From Buddleja alternifolia (Eukaryota > Streptophyta > Magnoliopsida > Lamiales > Scrophulariaceae), in NCBI GenBank assembly GCA_019426215.1, contig CM033394.1, forward strand, positions 13,164,195 through 13,228,194: a stretch of DNA of 64,000 bases, written 5' to 3'. Position 1 is the stretch's first letter, and each line of letters starts with the position of its first letter. Below the pieces are notes generated by a model that worked only from the letters and a program-made list of their open reading frames with translations, did no database searches and was not told where the DNA came from. Shown here one piece after another: positions 22,249 to 34,261 of the stretch. Position numbers and translations under genes: made by a program.

Positions 22249-23367
22249 ATGATGAAGGATTTAATGATGGATATGAAGGATTTGAAGACACAAATGGGTC
22301 AAATGGCAAAGACAATCAGCGAGAGAGCCCCGGGAACTTTACCAAGTGACACGGAAAAGAACCCGAAAGAGCAATGCTATGGAATTACCTTGAGAAGTGG
22401 CGAACAAGTAAAAGGTGATAATGTTCGCACTGATGCGCCCGAGGGCCCATCCATCCACGCCCAGGCGCCCTTGTCGCTGCGCCAAGGCGCCGATTGTCAC
22501 GCCCAAGCGCCACATTCTGTATCCTCCACAGCTGGTCCTTCAACTCCAACGCATCATCCCATCGAGGTTCGTCTTCCATTTCCAAATGCACAAAAAATGA
22601 AAAAGAAGGATATGGATCCAATTTTCCGTAGGATTGTGGCGACTCTTTGTGAGGACCCGGGGAGGCTCACCATTCCGTGCACCATTGGCCCTCTTACTTT
22701 TGAAAAGGTTATTTGCGATACGGGAGCAAGTATCAATCTCCTCCCGTATTCTCTCTTCAAGAAGTTGGGCCTTGGAAATCCCAAACCGACATCAATGAGC
22801 CTCCAACTCGCCGATGGATCAATTAAGAGACCAAAGGGGATAATAGAAGATGTTATTGTACAAGTTGACAAATTCTTTTTCCGGGTTGACTTTGTGGTCC
22901 TTGATATGGAGGAAGATGTTGAGATGCTCTTGATTCTAGGAAGACCTTTCCTAGTCACTAGCAATGCCAAGATTGACATGGGAAAAGGTAAGTTATCATT
23001 GAGGGTGGGAGATGTAAAAGTGATATTTGATGCTTCTAATAACAGGAAACCATCTATGGATGATCTTACTTGTTCCAATATCGATGTTATTAACCCTTCT
23101 CTTGATGAGAAATGTGCAAACGGCAAGGCTAAGGGCACACTCGAGTTTGAGGATGAGATTCCCTATGATAAACACAACAAAGAGGGAAAAGAAGATTTAT
23201 GCATGAAATACATTCCACCCCATCGCCGTGCTCGTAAGATTGAAAAGACTCATCCAACACAAAGGGCTTATTGCAAAATCCCGCAATATGAGTGGAAGCA
23301 AGTAGACCATGGAGCTAAAAGGAGGCATGGCAAGGATTTGGTCGTGTTAAATGGACCACCTATTTGA
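22249..23367 (+). CDS. Gypsy-F aspartic protease region of the gag-protease polyprotein
   Basis: Same frame as gag; the frame opens at 22210 and the first ATG is at 22249. 372 residues. A coiled-coil-like start (MMKDLMMDMKDLKTQMGQM) is followed by the Athila phrase YGITLRSG and then a retropepsin domain: catalytic CDTGASINLLP near 22715 and the second-half motif LLILGRPFL near 22925. The C-terminal third is basic (PPHRRARK) and ends in NGPPI. In complete Athila elements reverse transcriptase follows; here the frame stops at 23367 and no RT, RNase H or integrase residue is found downstream. The retained protease would need polymerase from a relative. Confidence 0.88.
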   Translation: MMKDLMMDMKDLKTQMGQMAKTISERAPGTLPSDTEKNPKEQCYGITLRSGEQVKGDNVRTDAPEGPSIHAQAPLSLRQGADCHAQAPHSVSSTAGPSTPTHHPIEVRLPFPNAQKMKKKDMDPIFRRIVATLCEDPGRLTIPCTIGPLTFEKVICDTGASINLLPYSLFKKLGLGNPKPTSMSLQLADGSIKRPKGIIEDVIVQVDKFFFRVDFVVLDMEEDVEMLLILGRPFLVTSNAKIDMGKGKLSLRVGDVKVIFDASNNRKPSMDDLTCSNIDVINPSLDEKCANGKAKGTLEFEDEIPYDKHNKEGKEDLCMKYIPPHRRARKIEKTHPTQRAYCKIPQYEWKQVDHGAKRRHGKDLVVLNGPPI

Positions 23368-23383
23368 ACCTCAAAGAGCACAA

Positions 23384-23431
23384 AGTCGAGCTACCGACTC
23401 TAAACTAGCGCTTCTTGGGAGGCAACCCAAG
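23384..23431 (+). ncRNA. Conserved two-hairpin motif after the Gypsy-F ORF
   Basis: Hairpin one: AGTCG, loop AGCTAC, CGACT (23384-23399). Hairpin two: CTTGGG, loop AGGCAA, CCCAAG (23414-23431). The same pair is at 44279-44326 in Gypsy-G on the other strand with a compensatory change. I recall AGCGCTT...GGGAGGCAACCC as common in plant Athila-type elements; no function is known to me. Confidence 0.75.
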
Positions 23432-25006
23432 TTTGTAAGTTTTCTTTTCTTTTTGCTTTCGTTTTTGTTTTGTTTAGTTTGTTTCTTTTTATTGTGTTCA
23501 AGCATGCACTTTGGGCATGTATGTTTTTCTTATGCTTGATGGTTTAAAAAGTTGAAGTGTTAGATATGATGCACATTTGGACCCCACCTTTAGAGATTCT
23601 TATTTTACTCGATAAGAGGAGAAACTTTGTAAGGATGCATTGGAAGCTTAAGGATGTTCTTCAATATCCTTGGTTGTAAGTGTTCTTTTACCTTTGTGTA
23701 TGCATGTTGTAACAACATTGGGGACAATGTTGGATTTAAGTTTGGGGGTAGAAGAGTATCTATTTTGAATATTGAAAATGCAATCCTAATTTTTAACTTG
23801 AATTTGGGGAAAGTTTGTTTGATATCATGTTTATATGCTTCTTTGTTGAGAAAATCAAGCATGAAAAATTTTTAGTCCTTCCAATTGATGCATTGAAATT
23901 GATTGACTTGAAAAAATGGCATGAATTCTTGAAATAATTTGAATTTAATGGAATATATATCTTTGAAATTGCTCGTGGAGACCTTAGACTCGAATTGATT
24001 CTTTAGATGATTCACAATGCACTTAAATCGAAGGTAGAGGAGTTGAGAGGATAACCATCTTGAGACACTTAAGGAATTATTCCCAGAAATATTAACTTAG
24101 ATTTCTCATAAAGTTATAAGTTGAGTAGTAATTTTATATGCTAACAATGAATTGAAAAGGTTGAATTTTGGTATGACCAAAAGTGGTCAGGCTAATACGT
24201 ACCGGAGGTGAAAAGTTTCATACCTATATACTGTACTATTATGCTAATTTGAGCTATGCTCAAGCCAAAAGAAGTGAATTGTTTAAAAGATCTAGTTTTA
24301 TTTCGTGACTTTTGATACTCGAGTGATTAAATCCTTAGGAGTGTTTCTACACTTAATGCCCCAAAACTATCTAGTTTGGGAGTCATTTGTCTAAAACTTG
24401 TTACATGGGTGTCATAGAAAGGCTAATGGAATAAAACATTGCACATGATCTAGCCTTAATGAAGTTTAATGGAAATTCCATATGAATTGAATGTTGAATA
24501 TTTGAGATAATGAAATTTAAATGGCTATGAGATTTTCTATAATTCTTGTGCCTTGTGTTTGATCAAAAGTTGATAGATATGGGATTAATGTCCAAAATTT
24601 GGTAAGGATGCCTCTCGACTATAATACCCTAGATTTATTTTTCACTACACCCTAGGGAGTCGTTTCAAGTATTGGTGTCACATGAGCAAAAGTAGTTGAT
24701 ATGTATATATATATTTGTGAACTTTAAAAGGTTGATTTTATGCCATTCATTCTTGTTGATCATATTGAGATGTGTTGATTCGGTTGGGATTGAAAATTTG
24801 CTAGATTTTGTGGGTATATCGTATGCAAACCCTCACGAGACTATAACTCATCCTTTGAGGTAACTCAAAGGTTTAAAGGCTTGTTGCACCCGCTAAGTGC
24901 AATCGTTTACTCCACGAAAGTGAGTTAGTTAGTTGTTTTGTTTTCTCCCATTAAATGATGTTGGTCTTGCCTTATAGCTCTTATTGCTCGAGGTCGAGCA
25001 ATTGAT
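23432..25006 (+). other. Non-coding 3' region of Gypsy-F
   Basis: 1.6 kb with no coding match. It contains the hairpin AACATTG-GGGA-CAATGTT (23714-23731), an internal purine tract TTAAGTTTGGGGG (23736-23748) resembling the polypurine tract, and a perfect inverted repeat ATTGCTCGA-GG-TCGAGCAAT (24983-25002) just before the true tract. Confidence 0.7.
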
Positions 25007-25020
25007 AAGTTTGGGGGTGT
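25007..25020 (+). other. Gypsy-F polypurine tract
   Basis: AAGTTTGGGGGTGT immediately before the 3' LTR start TGATAAG. Confidence 0.85.
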
Positions 25021-26957
25021 TGATAAGAGGTGTTTTTACGTGTTTTTAAGACCGTAATTCTTATGATTTGGATTCACTTATTGCTTAAATCATGTCACAT
25101 TTGCATTTAATAGGTGTGTTAAGTGAATACAGGTAATAAATGAGAATACATGAAGAAAAGGGAAGAAAAAGGATGTACAAAACAAGTTCAAGCATGTTTT
25201 TCAACACCTAGGCGCTTTAAGCATCTCCTACCACATTCGAGCGATATTTCCGTACATTTAGAGACCGACTTAGACAAAGTTTCCTTCTACAAAGTTTTAG
25301 ATGTATGTCTTAGCTTCAAATGGAAACTTGAAACATCTAAATCGGAGGTCTATAGAGATAATTGTGAAGGAAATACGATTGCTGCGCCGAACAGAGAAGT
25401 ACATGTGCGAAGATACGCCCCAACGCCCTCCTAGTCATGCCTAGGCATGGATAGTCCGAATGTTACTCCTTTTCAGCCTAAATTCCAGCATTATATGATG
25501 GGTAAGAATCAATTTTGGCCATAATTCAGGACATGTGTTGAGGGGTTGTCATAAGTGTGTTTCTTGGTAGATTTACTTTATGGGCGCCAAATCAGAAACA
25601 ACCGCCATGTTGAAACATAATTTAGGTATACTTAGAGACCGAATTGGACAAAATGTCCTTCTGCAACGTTGTAGATCTATGTGTTAGCTTCACATGGGGA
25701 CTTGAATCATCCAATTTGGAGATCTGTGAAGAATTTTATGAGGAAAATACTAAGACTGCACTGGAAAGCAAGAAAATGGCAGCATGCATGTGTTTTGTTG
25801 AAGTTTTCACATGGTTATGCTTGGTGGAATTCTTAAGGGCCGAAAGTTTAGCATTTTTTTGCTGGTTGGAATCTTAAAATCCAAACTTTAAGCATCACCT
25901 TAGGTGGAATTCTCATTGGGGAACTTTAATGGGAATTCTTAATGCATACTTTAGTGGAATTTTGGCTATAAAAGGAGAGGGAACCCATACTCTTCATCAT
26001 TCACTATCAATTTCAGATTCTTAGAGGAGAGGGGGGCAGCCCCTAATCTGATTTCTCCACCATTCATCACCATTCTTCATCACTCTTGGAGGGGAAAACT
26101 AGAGGAAGGAAAAGAGCTTGGGGATTGAAGGCTCAACTTCAAGATCCATCATTATTCACTTTTGAGGGAGTTTTTATAGCTTTTCATTTTAATTATGTCT
26201 ATGAACATGTGTATTAATTCATTTATGTTTTTCATATTATCCATTATGAACTAAATTCATAAGACTAGGGCCATGTAAGGCCAAATTGTGATATATGCTT
26301 ATAATAGATGATTGTTGAGGTTGTTCTTATATTGTTATGTGATGTGAATTTGTGTTTTTGCCTATCTTGCATATACTTGATCACTATATGTTAGAATCTT
26401 ATGCCTAGGTTAATATTTCGGGAGAAAATTGACTTAGGGTGCAAGAAATTCACATCATGACCCGTAACTAATGAGGAATTGCCCTAGACATAGGTAAAGA
26501 TTCCCGGGTGAAGTTGTTCGATTCAAATCGAGTGAACTCTAGTACGTTAATGCATGTTTAGTGGTTAGATTTCCGGATAGGAATATTTGGGAAATCACGA
26601 TCTAAGCATAGGAGTTTATACGCGAGACATCGGTTATTCTCTACCCTCGGAGTTCTCACCATAACAATATAAGCGTAATCCTTCAACTAGAATCTTTATA
26701 AGTATAATTGATCAATTTGAACCTAGCATGTGCCTTAGTCTCCCTTTATAATTGGTTTTAAATCACTTGTGCAACCTTGTTCTTATCTTACGCGTTTCAC
26801 ACTCATTTTACCTTTATTGTATTGATCTTTGTTGTTATAAAATCGTAAACTAGAATTCAAGTCCTTGTGGTTCGACAATCCGGACTTCTCGTCCACTTTT
26901 ATTACTACACACGACTAGTGCACTTGCTATTATAGCACGTTAGCTTTTAGCGTGTCA
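25021..26957 (+). repeat. Gypsy-F 3' LTR
   Basis: 1937 bp, the same length as the 5' LTR with a constant 6020 bp offset, so no net indel. About 15 of some 20 differences lie in the first 740 bp. Confidence 0.95.
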
Positions 26958-26962
26958 GTAAT

Positions 26963-28695
26963 GGGCGAACTGAACAACCCCATGGAAGTTCCTGAAATGG
27001 ATTCCCAGTGGAATGTGGAACTTCCAGTGGTCTTGTAGTAGAAGAGTAATCCTTATGGACCTAAGATTCCATTGGATGTCTTATGCGTAACCGCGCATGT
27101 TCTTGATTTGTTACATGATCACTTTAGATGATCGAATATGGGTAAACTCAGACATGCACGTCTTACGTAGTAAGGAACGTGAGAATCAAGAGGAATCTAT
27201 CTCTAACATTAGCCAGTCGGTTAATCTCTTATGGTTACATAGTGAATCGACTTAAGGATTCTTCGACCGAAGTATGATATCTAAAGAGGCGTAGGGTTTC
27301 CTCATTTAGATAGTCAAAGTTGATTTCACATGACGTGGGAAACATAGGATTGAATTAGTTGAGCTTCGACCTTAGCCAATGCCCTAGATTCAATCGGGAG
27401 ATTAGATAGAGGGATCTTACTTATGCGAGGATCAAGATCGCAAAAAGGTGTATATGTACTTTCGTTTTATCTAGGTTTTCGGGACCCTATGCTAGGTGGG
27501 CAACCGCATTTTGTAAGTGCCGAGAATTTGCTTGGTGACTAATTCGAGGCTTGATTAAATCAAAGGATTGATTTAATCTAGTACTTTTCATTTTTGGAAG
27601 GTACACTAGAACTTTGGGAAGGTGTACTTGCTACTAGATAGAAACGAGCCTAAGGGGTCACACACTAACTCGAGAGTCACTGCTTGAGTAGATGTGATTA
27701 ATCAATTTCTAGGAAATTGAGGGAATTAGGAAAGTGTAGTACTTTCCTAATATGGAATATAAATTAATTGAAGGATTCAATTAATTTTACTCTTTTAATT
27801 AATCTTGTAGAATTAATTAAATTAATGGACCTAGTAGAGTCCAAGTATTTTGTTTAATTGGGTGGAGCCCAAGTTAAATAAATAAATGTTGGAATTAATT
27901 GGTTGGATTTAATTTGACTTGTATTTAATTGATGGGTTGTGCCTATAATTAAATCGAGAAGTCAAAATTGAACCCTAGAGTCTAATTGAATGTGTTGACC
28001 GATTTCTTGAATGATAATAAGGGAAGGGGGCGATTTTTTACATGTGGTGGAGGAGGAAAAGAGTTTTCACCTTCTCCAAGTCTTCATAGGATAAGGATTA
28101 CTAGAGAGTTTAAGAGAAAAGAAGTTTTCTTTTCCTAATTGGACTCTAGGTAATCTTCACCTATAAATAAGAGATGAAGGAGACTAAAATTGATGATGAA
28201 TCTTGCTAGAAAAATCGCCCCTCCCTAACCTACTAAAATCGGCCACCTTTCTCCCACTTCCAACAAGACGTCGTTCTATTCATGTGTTGAATTAAACGAC
28301 TTAGAAAATATTCCTACTATTCATATAATCAAGCCTAAGTTAAGCTTAGAATCGTTTTGTTGTCTAGCATGCAAGGCAAGACGATTGGTGACTTGAACGA
28401 GGTGTGGATACATCTTAGAGGTGCGACGCTTGGAGCACTCTAAAACGGGAGATACGAAAAGACGACGGGCAATTTCTCACCCAAGGGAAATTGTGTGGAT
28501 TTGCACCACAAGGTTGCTGAGTTCCAAAGTTCGAGGTGAAACGAAATTTTCGAAAGCTATAATTTCGTTTACCTTTTTATCAAATTTGATCGAACCAATT
28601 CCATATTCCTGTTTTCGGGTGGTTGTATGTTTACTTTTGTAAAAATTTTAATTTTCGCTGCCACGAGCCACCCGAGGGAATGATTCAACCCAACA
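26963..28695 (+). repeat. Copia-E 5' LTR, second part
   Basis: Continues the LTR after Gypsy-F and its duplication; matches 34676-36404. TATA box TATAAATA near 28163. Ends CAACCCAACA before the PBS. Confidence 0.92.
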
Positions 28696-28713
28696 GTGGT
28701 ATCAGAGCCATGG
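28696..28713 (+). other. Copia-E primer binding site (tRNA-iMet)
   Basis: GTGGTATCAGAGCC follows the LTR end directly; the standard copia site for initiator methionine tRNA. Confidence 0.9.
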
Positions 28714-30382
28714 TTTGGCTCGATCAAATTTTTTATGTGATTATCCATGTTTGTTTTTACGTTTTAATTGTAAAATCAAAAGGATGATAATCAATATGTT
28801 CATTGTTAGACTAGGATTGATTTTGATTTGGGATGTTGTTTGATTTTTATTATTTTAATGTTTAAAAGTCGTTGGTTTTAAAAATCATGAAATCTGAAAT
28901 TTGGGTATATGATTGTTTTCGAAGGTTTTGATCTAGTTTTATGAAATCACCTTTGGTGGGGTGTTGCGAGATGGTTGAAGCGAAGGTTTAATCATCAAGT
29001 AATAAAAATCAGACCTTAGGAGAATTCCGATTCGTTAATCAAAACTCGAAAGAATCACGAACGTTCGAAAAACTGATTTAAAAATCACAAACAGCAACAG
29101 CCGCTGCTCGCGGCGCCCAGGCGTGGTTAACAGAAAGTTAAAAATAAAAAATAAAAAATTCCTTTCTTCGTACTTTTTGGAGGTGGGTGACCCAAAGACC
29201 TAACCTATGATGTTTTTTGACTTATAAACTCTGAGAAAGGTTTTATAAATCGATCTCGAACTTATCCCAATGATATTTGCAATCTAGTTTGAACGATGAA
29301 TGCGTAAAATTTTCTTTATTACATGGATGTTTGTTGCTTGGCATGTTTATGTGATAAGGGGATGAACCATGAGCCTATCATAGTATTGGTTTTCAATGTA
29401 TGTAATTATTCTAGAGTTGTAAATAATAGCCGGTTTGGCTCATTCCTTTTTGTATAGTAGATTAGTAGTTTTTGATATTCTATGTAATCGAAGACGGAGC
29501 AAGGAGACGGAGCCAAGACTTGAAGACTTGTATGCTGAGATGATACCATTGTAATAGTCTAGGTTGTTTTTTTTTTTTTTTACTTTCTAGAATGTCCAAA
29601 CCCACTTTGGCTCGAGTGGGTTTACTAGGTTAGGGCTCGAGGTGGTTCATCCTCAATTTTACCGCTTTGTGGAAGTTTTATTTATCTGTCTATGATGATT
29701 ATGTGATGTAATGCATGCATAGGATAGATAACTAAAACAAGATAATTAAATCTGATGAGACCCCCTAAATAAGCATGTTATAATTCCCTCCTGTGAAAAT
29801 ATTAGCCTTTTGTGATTATAAGAATGGAATTCTATTATCATACCTTCCATCATAAGTATTCACCATGTGAAACGCCGCCAAAGGTTCAATCCTTTTGCTC
29901 AGAAAATGGGGTGGATTGGATCTGAGGTAGGCTGTGAGTGTTTACTAAGCACTACGGTGCCCCGTGGAAATCGGTTAGTTTGATTGCTTTGCTTAGAAAA
30001 TGGGGGCAATGGAATTGATGGTTATACATTGGATATTTGATGGGTCGAGCCAACATCGTCTCTCATGTGTTAGCTCAGAAAATGGGGCACGTGTGGGAGA
30101 TGAGGAAAACCATCTTGAGAACTATCTAGAAAGATAGAAGGCCCGGTAAGGCTACTATTCAAAATCATCGTGTGTTAGCTCAGAAAATGGGGCATATGAT
30201 GATGTGAGAATAGATCTCATGCCCACTAAAGAGACTAACGTTTCTTCGAATCATATCAAGAGGGTGGTGTGATTTGAGAAAAATAGTGGGAGACTTGCAC
30301 AATTAAAGACCAAATTGTATAAGGACTTTATTTGAAAATCCGTTATTAATTGTCTGTTATGCGTTTTTGTAGATAAACGAAA
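28714..30382 (+). other. Copia-E leader
   Basis: 1.7 kb non-coding. A GC-rich hairpin GCCGC-TGCTC-GCGGC lies at 29100-29114. A run of T (about 29569-29581) follows, then four loop-repeat stem-loops (29885-30203) shortly before gag. Confidence 0.7.
29885..30203 (+). repeat. Four stem-loops with a shared 18-nt loop before Copia-E gag
   Basis: Stems: TTCAATCC with GGATTGGA (29885-29920), ATTGC with GCAAT (29983-30010), CATGTG with CACGTG (30064-30093, extended outward to 30054-30102 past one mismatch and one bulge), ATCATCGTGTG with CATATGATGAT (30164-30203, two G-T pairs). Loops are TTTGCTCAGAAAATGGGG or TTAGCTCAGAAAATGGGG with one C/T variant. Stem sequences are unrelated to each other. Confidence 0.88.
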
Positions 30383-33300
30383 ATGGCTAATAATCCTTTC
30401 AAAACCCTAATTGAAACAAACAAACTGACTGGACCAAACTTTGAAGATTGGCTTCGTAACCTTAAGATTATCCTTTCGTCTGAAAGAAGACAATATGTGC
30501 TTGACATACCGGTGCAAGATGAGCCGGAAGAGGATTCATCTGATGATGAAAAGTTCCAGTACCAGCAATGGAAGGAAGATGACATGCAAGTGCGATGTCA
30601 CATGTTGGCCTCTATGAGCAACGATCGAGAATGCTGCGTCGATCCTCCTTCATTTGCAAGAGTTGTATGGCACTAGAACTAGGCGAGAAAGATATGCTAT
30701 CTCCAAGGAGCTCTTCAAAGCTCGAATGACTGAAAACTCTGATGTAAGTGTGAACGTACTTAAAATGATCGGGCTAATTGAAAAATTGGCTGGTCTGGGC
30801 GTGGCACTTGACAATGAGCTTTCTGTGGACTTGGTCCTACAGTCATTGCCTAATTCTTATGATCAATTTGTGGTCAATTTCAACATGAACCAACTTCAAA
30901 CAAAGCTTCCTGAGCTGTTGAACATGTTGAAGACTGCTGAAAGCACCATCAAGTAGGATAAACCGGTGCTTCTTATGAATTCCTCTTCAAAAGCCAAGAA
31001 GGGCAACAAAAAGAAGAATAAGACTAAGAAGCTGAAAGGTAATGGTGGTGTAAAGAAGGGTAAGAAGTCCAAGTCTAAAAAGTCTGATGAGTGCTTCAAA
31101 TGTGGGAAGGTTGGGCACTGGAAAAGGAACTGCAAAGAGCCTTCGGCTCAAGATATGTTCTTTGTTGAAGTTAACTTCACTGTTAACAATACTTTTTGGG
31201 TTCTTGACACTGGATGCGGTGTTCATATCTGCAATGATTTGCAGGTGATGAGAAGAACCAAGGAGCTAAGTAGAGGAGACATGACCCTGCGGATGGGGAA
31301 TGGAGCATTGGTTGATGCCAAAGCCGTGGGGACGATCTACTTAGAGTTGGGAGATAGGAAATTAGTTTTACATTCCGTTTATTTTGTTCCTGAAATAATA
31401 AGAAATATTATCTAGATTCTGTTTTTGGATAGAGAAGGATATTGTTTTGAGATTCGTAATAAAAGTTTGCTTTTGTTTTATGAATCGTCTCTTATTATGG
31501 AATCGAAAATGAAAGATGGAATGTATACTATATCCCCAATAATTTCCAATCTCAATATTCAACAAAGTAACAAACGTAAACAAGATAATCAAGTAAGCAC
31601 ACAAATGTGGCACGAAAGACTTGGACATATTTCCAAAGAAAGAATTTGAACATTGGCAAAACATTTAGGTGTAAATGACTTAGATGAATTGTCAAGTTGC
31701 GAATCATGTCATAAAGGAAAAATGACCAAGTTACCGTTTTCAGGGAAAGCGGAACGAGCCACAAAACCATTGGACTTAGTCCACACGGACGTGTGCGGGC
31801 CAATGAGTGTTGTTACTCAAGGTGGCCAAAGCTACTTCGTAACTTTTACCGATGATTATTCACGATGTGGTTACTTATATCTTATGAGATATAAATCTGA
31901 ATCCTTTGAGAAGTTTAAGGATTTCAGAAATGAAGTAGAGAAGCAACTTGATAGAAGTATTAAGGCTCTTCGATCGGATCGAGGAGGTGAATACTTGTCT
32001 ACCGAGTTTCTTAATTATCTTAGAGAGAATGGAATTCTCTCACAGTGGACACCGCCCGGCACACCTCAACATAACGGGGTAGCCGAGCGAAGGAATCGAA
32101 CATTGCTAGATATGGTTCGATCCATGATGAGTTTCACTAAAGTTCGTAAGTCCATATGGGGCTATGCTCTTGAAACGGATGTCTATCTGTTGAATAGATC
32201 GCCTAGCAAGACGGTGCCCAATACCCCATATGAAAGTTGGTGTGGAAAGACGCCCTCATATAATCATTTGAAAATATGGGGGTGTCCAGCTTATGTAAAG
32301 CATTTAGTGGGAGACAAATTGGACCCCAAGTCCTCTTTGTGCTATTTTGTAGGATATCCAAAGGAAACTGTTGGATATTACTTCTACAGCCCAACGAAAC
32401 AAAAGGTTATTATTTTGAGAAACGCCAATTTCTTGGAGAGGGGTCACCTTCTAGATAGAAAAGGCGAGGCGGTAGAACTTGATGAGGTCCATGAAAATGG
32501 ATCAAGTCAAGAAATACAAATTAACCCACCCAACACCAACGAGGCTACATCAGTGGCACCCACCGAAAACACACAACCTTTGAGGAGATCAACGAGGATC
32601 CCAAAGGAGCCTGAAAGATGGCTAGGCCTATTGTAAGAGGAGGGCACTCAAGATCCTCCTCTAGACTCTGATCCGAAAATTTTTAAGAGTGCAATGTCTG
32701 ACATTGATTCGAGAAAATGGCTAGAGGCCATGAGATCCGAAATGGACTCCATGTACTCCAACAAGATTTGGACCTTGGTTGACCCACCTGAGGGCATCAA
32801 GCCCATTGGCTGTAAGTGGGTTTACAAGCGAAAGCTTGGAGTCGATGGAGAGGTAGCAACCTATAAGGCTCGCCTCGTGGCAAAAGGATTTACTGAAAGA
32901 CAAGGGATTGACTATGAGGAAACCTTCTCGCCAGTGGCTATGCTGAAATCCATTAGGATTATGCTTGCAATATCTGCATATTTTGATTATGAAATATGGC
33001 AGATGGATGTAAAGACTGCATTCCTCAATGGAGAAATTGAGGAAGAGATTTACATGCAACAGCCAGAGGACTTTACATCCAAAGGGAGCGAACACAAAGT
33101 GTGTAAACTCCAAAGGTCCATCTATGGACTTAAGCAAGCTTCTCGAAGTTGGAACAAATGTTTTGACACTGTCATACAAGAGTATGGATATGTTCAAAAC
33201 GTTGAAGAGGCATGTGTGTATAAGAAAGTCAGTGGTAGCGCAGTCACGTTCATCATACTTTATGTCGATGACATCCTACTAATTGGAAATGATGTAGGGA

Positions 33301-34247
33301 TGATGCAGTCAACTAAAGTATGAATCTCTAATAAATTCTCCATGAAAGATATGGGAGAGGCGTCCTACATACTCGGTATGAAGATCTATAGAGATAGATC
33401 GAGTAGGATGCTAGGTCTTTCCCAATCTGCATATATCGATCGCGTACTCAAAAGATTTGAGATGGAAGAGTACAAGAAGGGATTCTTGCCAATAGGACAT
33501 GGTATCACACTTTCTAAGTCTATGTGCCCAAAGACTGAGGAGGAAAGAGTGAGAATGTCCAAAACTCCCTACGCTTCTGCGATAGGTAGTATCATGTATG
33601 CGATGATATGCACAAGACCTGATGTAGCCTATGCATTGAGTGTGTGCAGTCGATATCAAGCGAATCCAGGCTTGGCACACTGGAGTTCGGTGAAAATAAT
33701 CCTTAAGTATCTAAGGAGAACTAAGGACTTGTTCTTGATCTACGGACGAAGAGAATTGGAATTAGAGGGGTTTACTGATTCGAGTTTCCAATCCGGCAAG
33801 GATGACTCAAAGTCGGTCTCTGGGTTTGTTTTTCTGCTTAATGGTAGAGCGGTTAGCTGGAAGAGTTCCAAGCAAGCAACCATAGTCGACTCCACCACTG
33901 AAGCAGAATTTATTGCAGCAAATGAGGCCGCAAAAGAAGCTGTTTGGATGAGGAACTTCATCCAAGAATTGGGTGTCGTTCAATCTGTTGGGGATCTAGT
34001 AACGATATACTGTGATAACAACTGGGCTATTGCGCAAGCAAAAGAGCCGAGGTCTCATCAGAAATCTAAACATGTTCTGAGGAAATTCTGATTGATACGA
34101 GAAATCATTGGAAGAGGCGACGTGCGAATGGAGCGCGTGGACACAACGGATAACATAGCGGACCCACTCACCAAACCCCTTAGCTAAAAAGTATTTGAAG
34201 GACATCTCGGAAGAATGGGCCTTAAGTACATGGGCAATTGGCGCTAG
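30383..34247 (+). pseudogene. Copia-E gag-pol polyprotein, decayed
   Basis: Start ATG at 30383, end TAG at 34245-34247, the natural length of a copia polyprotein. Order: UBN2-type gag (LTGPNFEDWLRNLKI), lysine-rich linker, CCHC knuckle CFKCGKVGHWKRNC (near 31093), protease with VLDTGCGVHIC, integrase zinc site (WHERLGHIS; CESCHKGKM), integrase HTDVCGPM, RSDRGGEY and the Glu in GVAERRNRTL, RT with YVDDILLIGND (near 33262), RNase H with DSTTEAEF and CDNNWAIAQAKEPRSH. Breaks: deletion and frame change near 30630, TAG 30954-30956, TAG 31413-31415, TGA 31647-31649, TAA 32634-32636, TGA 33321-33323, TGA 34089-34091 and a TAA near 34184. Integrase and most of RT lie in long open pieces. It is non-functional, but the whole order is preserved. 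Confidence 0.94.
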
Positions 34248-34250
34248 GGC

Positions 34251-34261
34251 AAGTGGGAGAT
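34251..34261 (+). other. Copia-E polypurine tract
   Basis: AAGTGGGAGAT directly before the LTR start at 34262. Confidence 0.9.

Larger units (their letters stand above)
19001..26957 (+). mobile_element. Gypsy-F, young Athila-like Ty3/gypsy element with gag and protease only
   Basis: Two 1937 bp LTRs (19001-20937 and 25021-26957) with TGATAAG...GTGTCA ends and target duplication GTAAT at 18996-19000 and 26958-26962. The empty site is preserved in the Copia-E 3' LTR. PBS at 20944, gag-protease 21097-23367, polypurine tract 25007-25020. The 4.1 kb internal region has no reverse transcriptase, RNase H or integrase. By eye the LTRs differ at about 20 sites, about 1 percent. Confidence 0.95.

Noticed and set aside
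22554..23138. 194-codon open frame on the minus strand
   Set aside because: Antisense shadow of the Gypsy-F protease frame.
29885..30203. Regular short repeats with variable spacers, CRISPR-like
   Set aside because: Plant retroelement leader; the repeats are loops of hairpins with unequal spacing (50-100 bp) and no cas genes.
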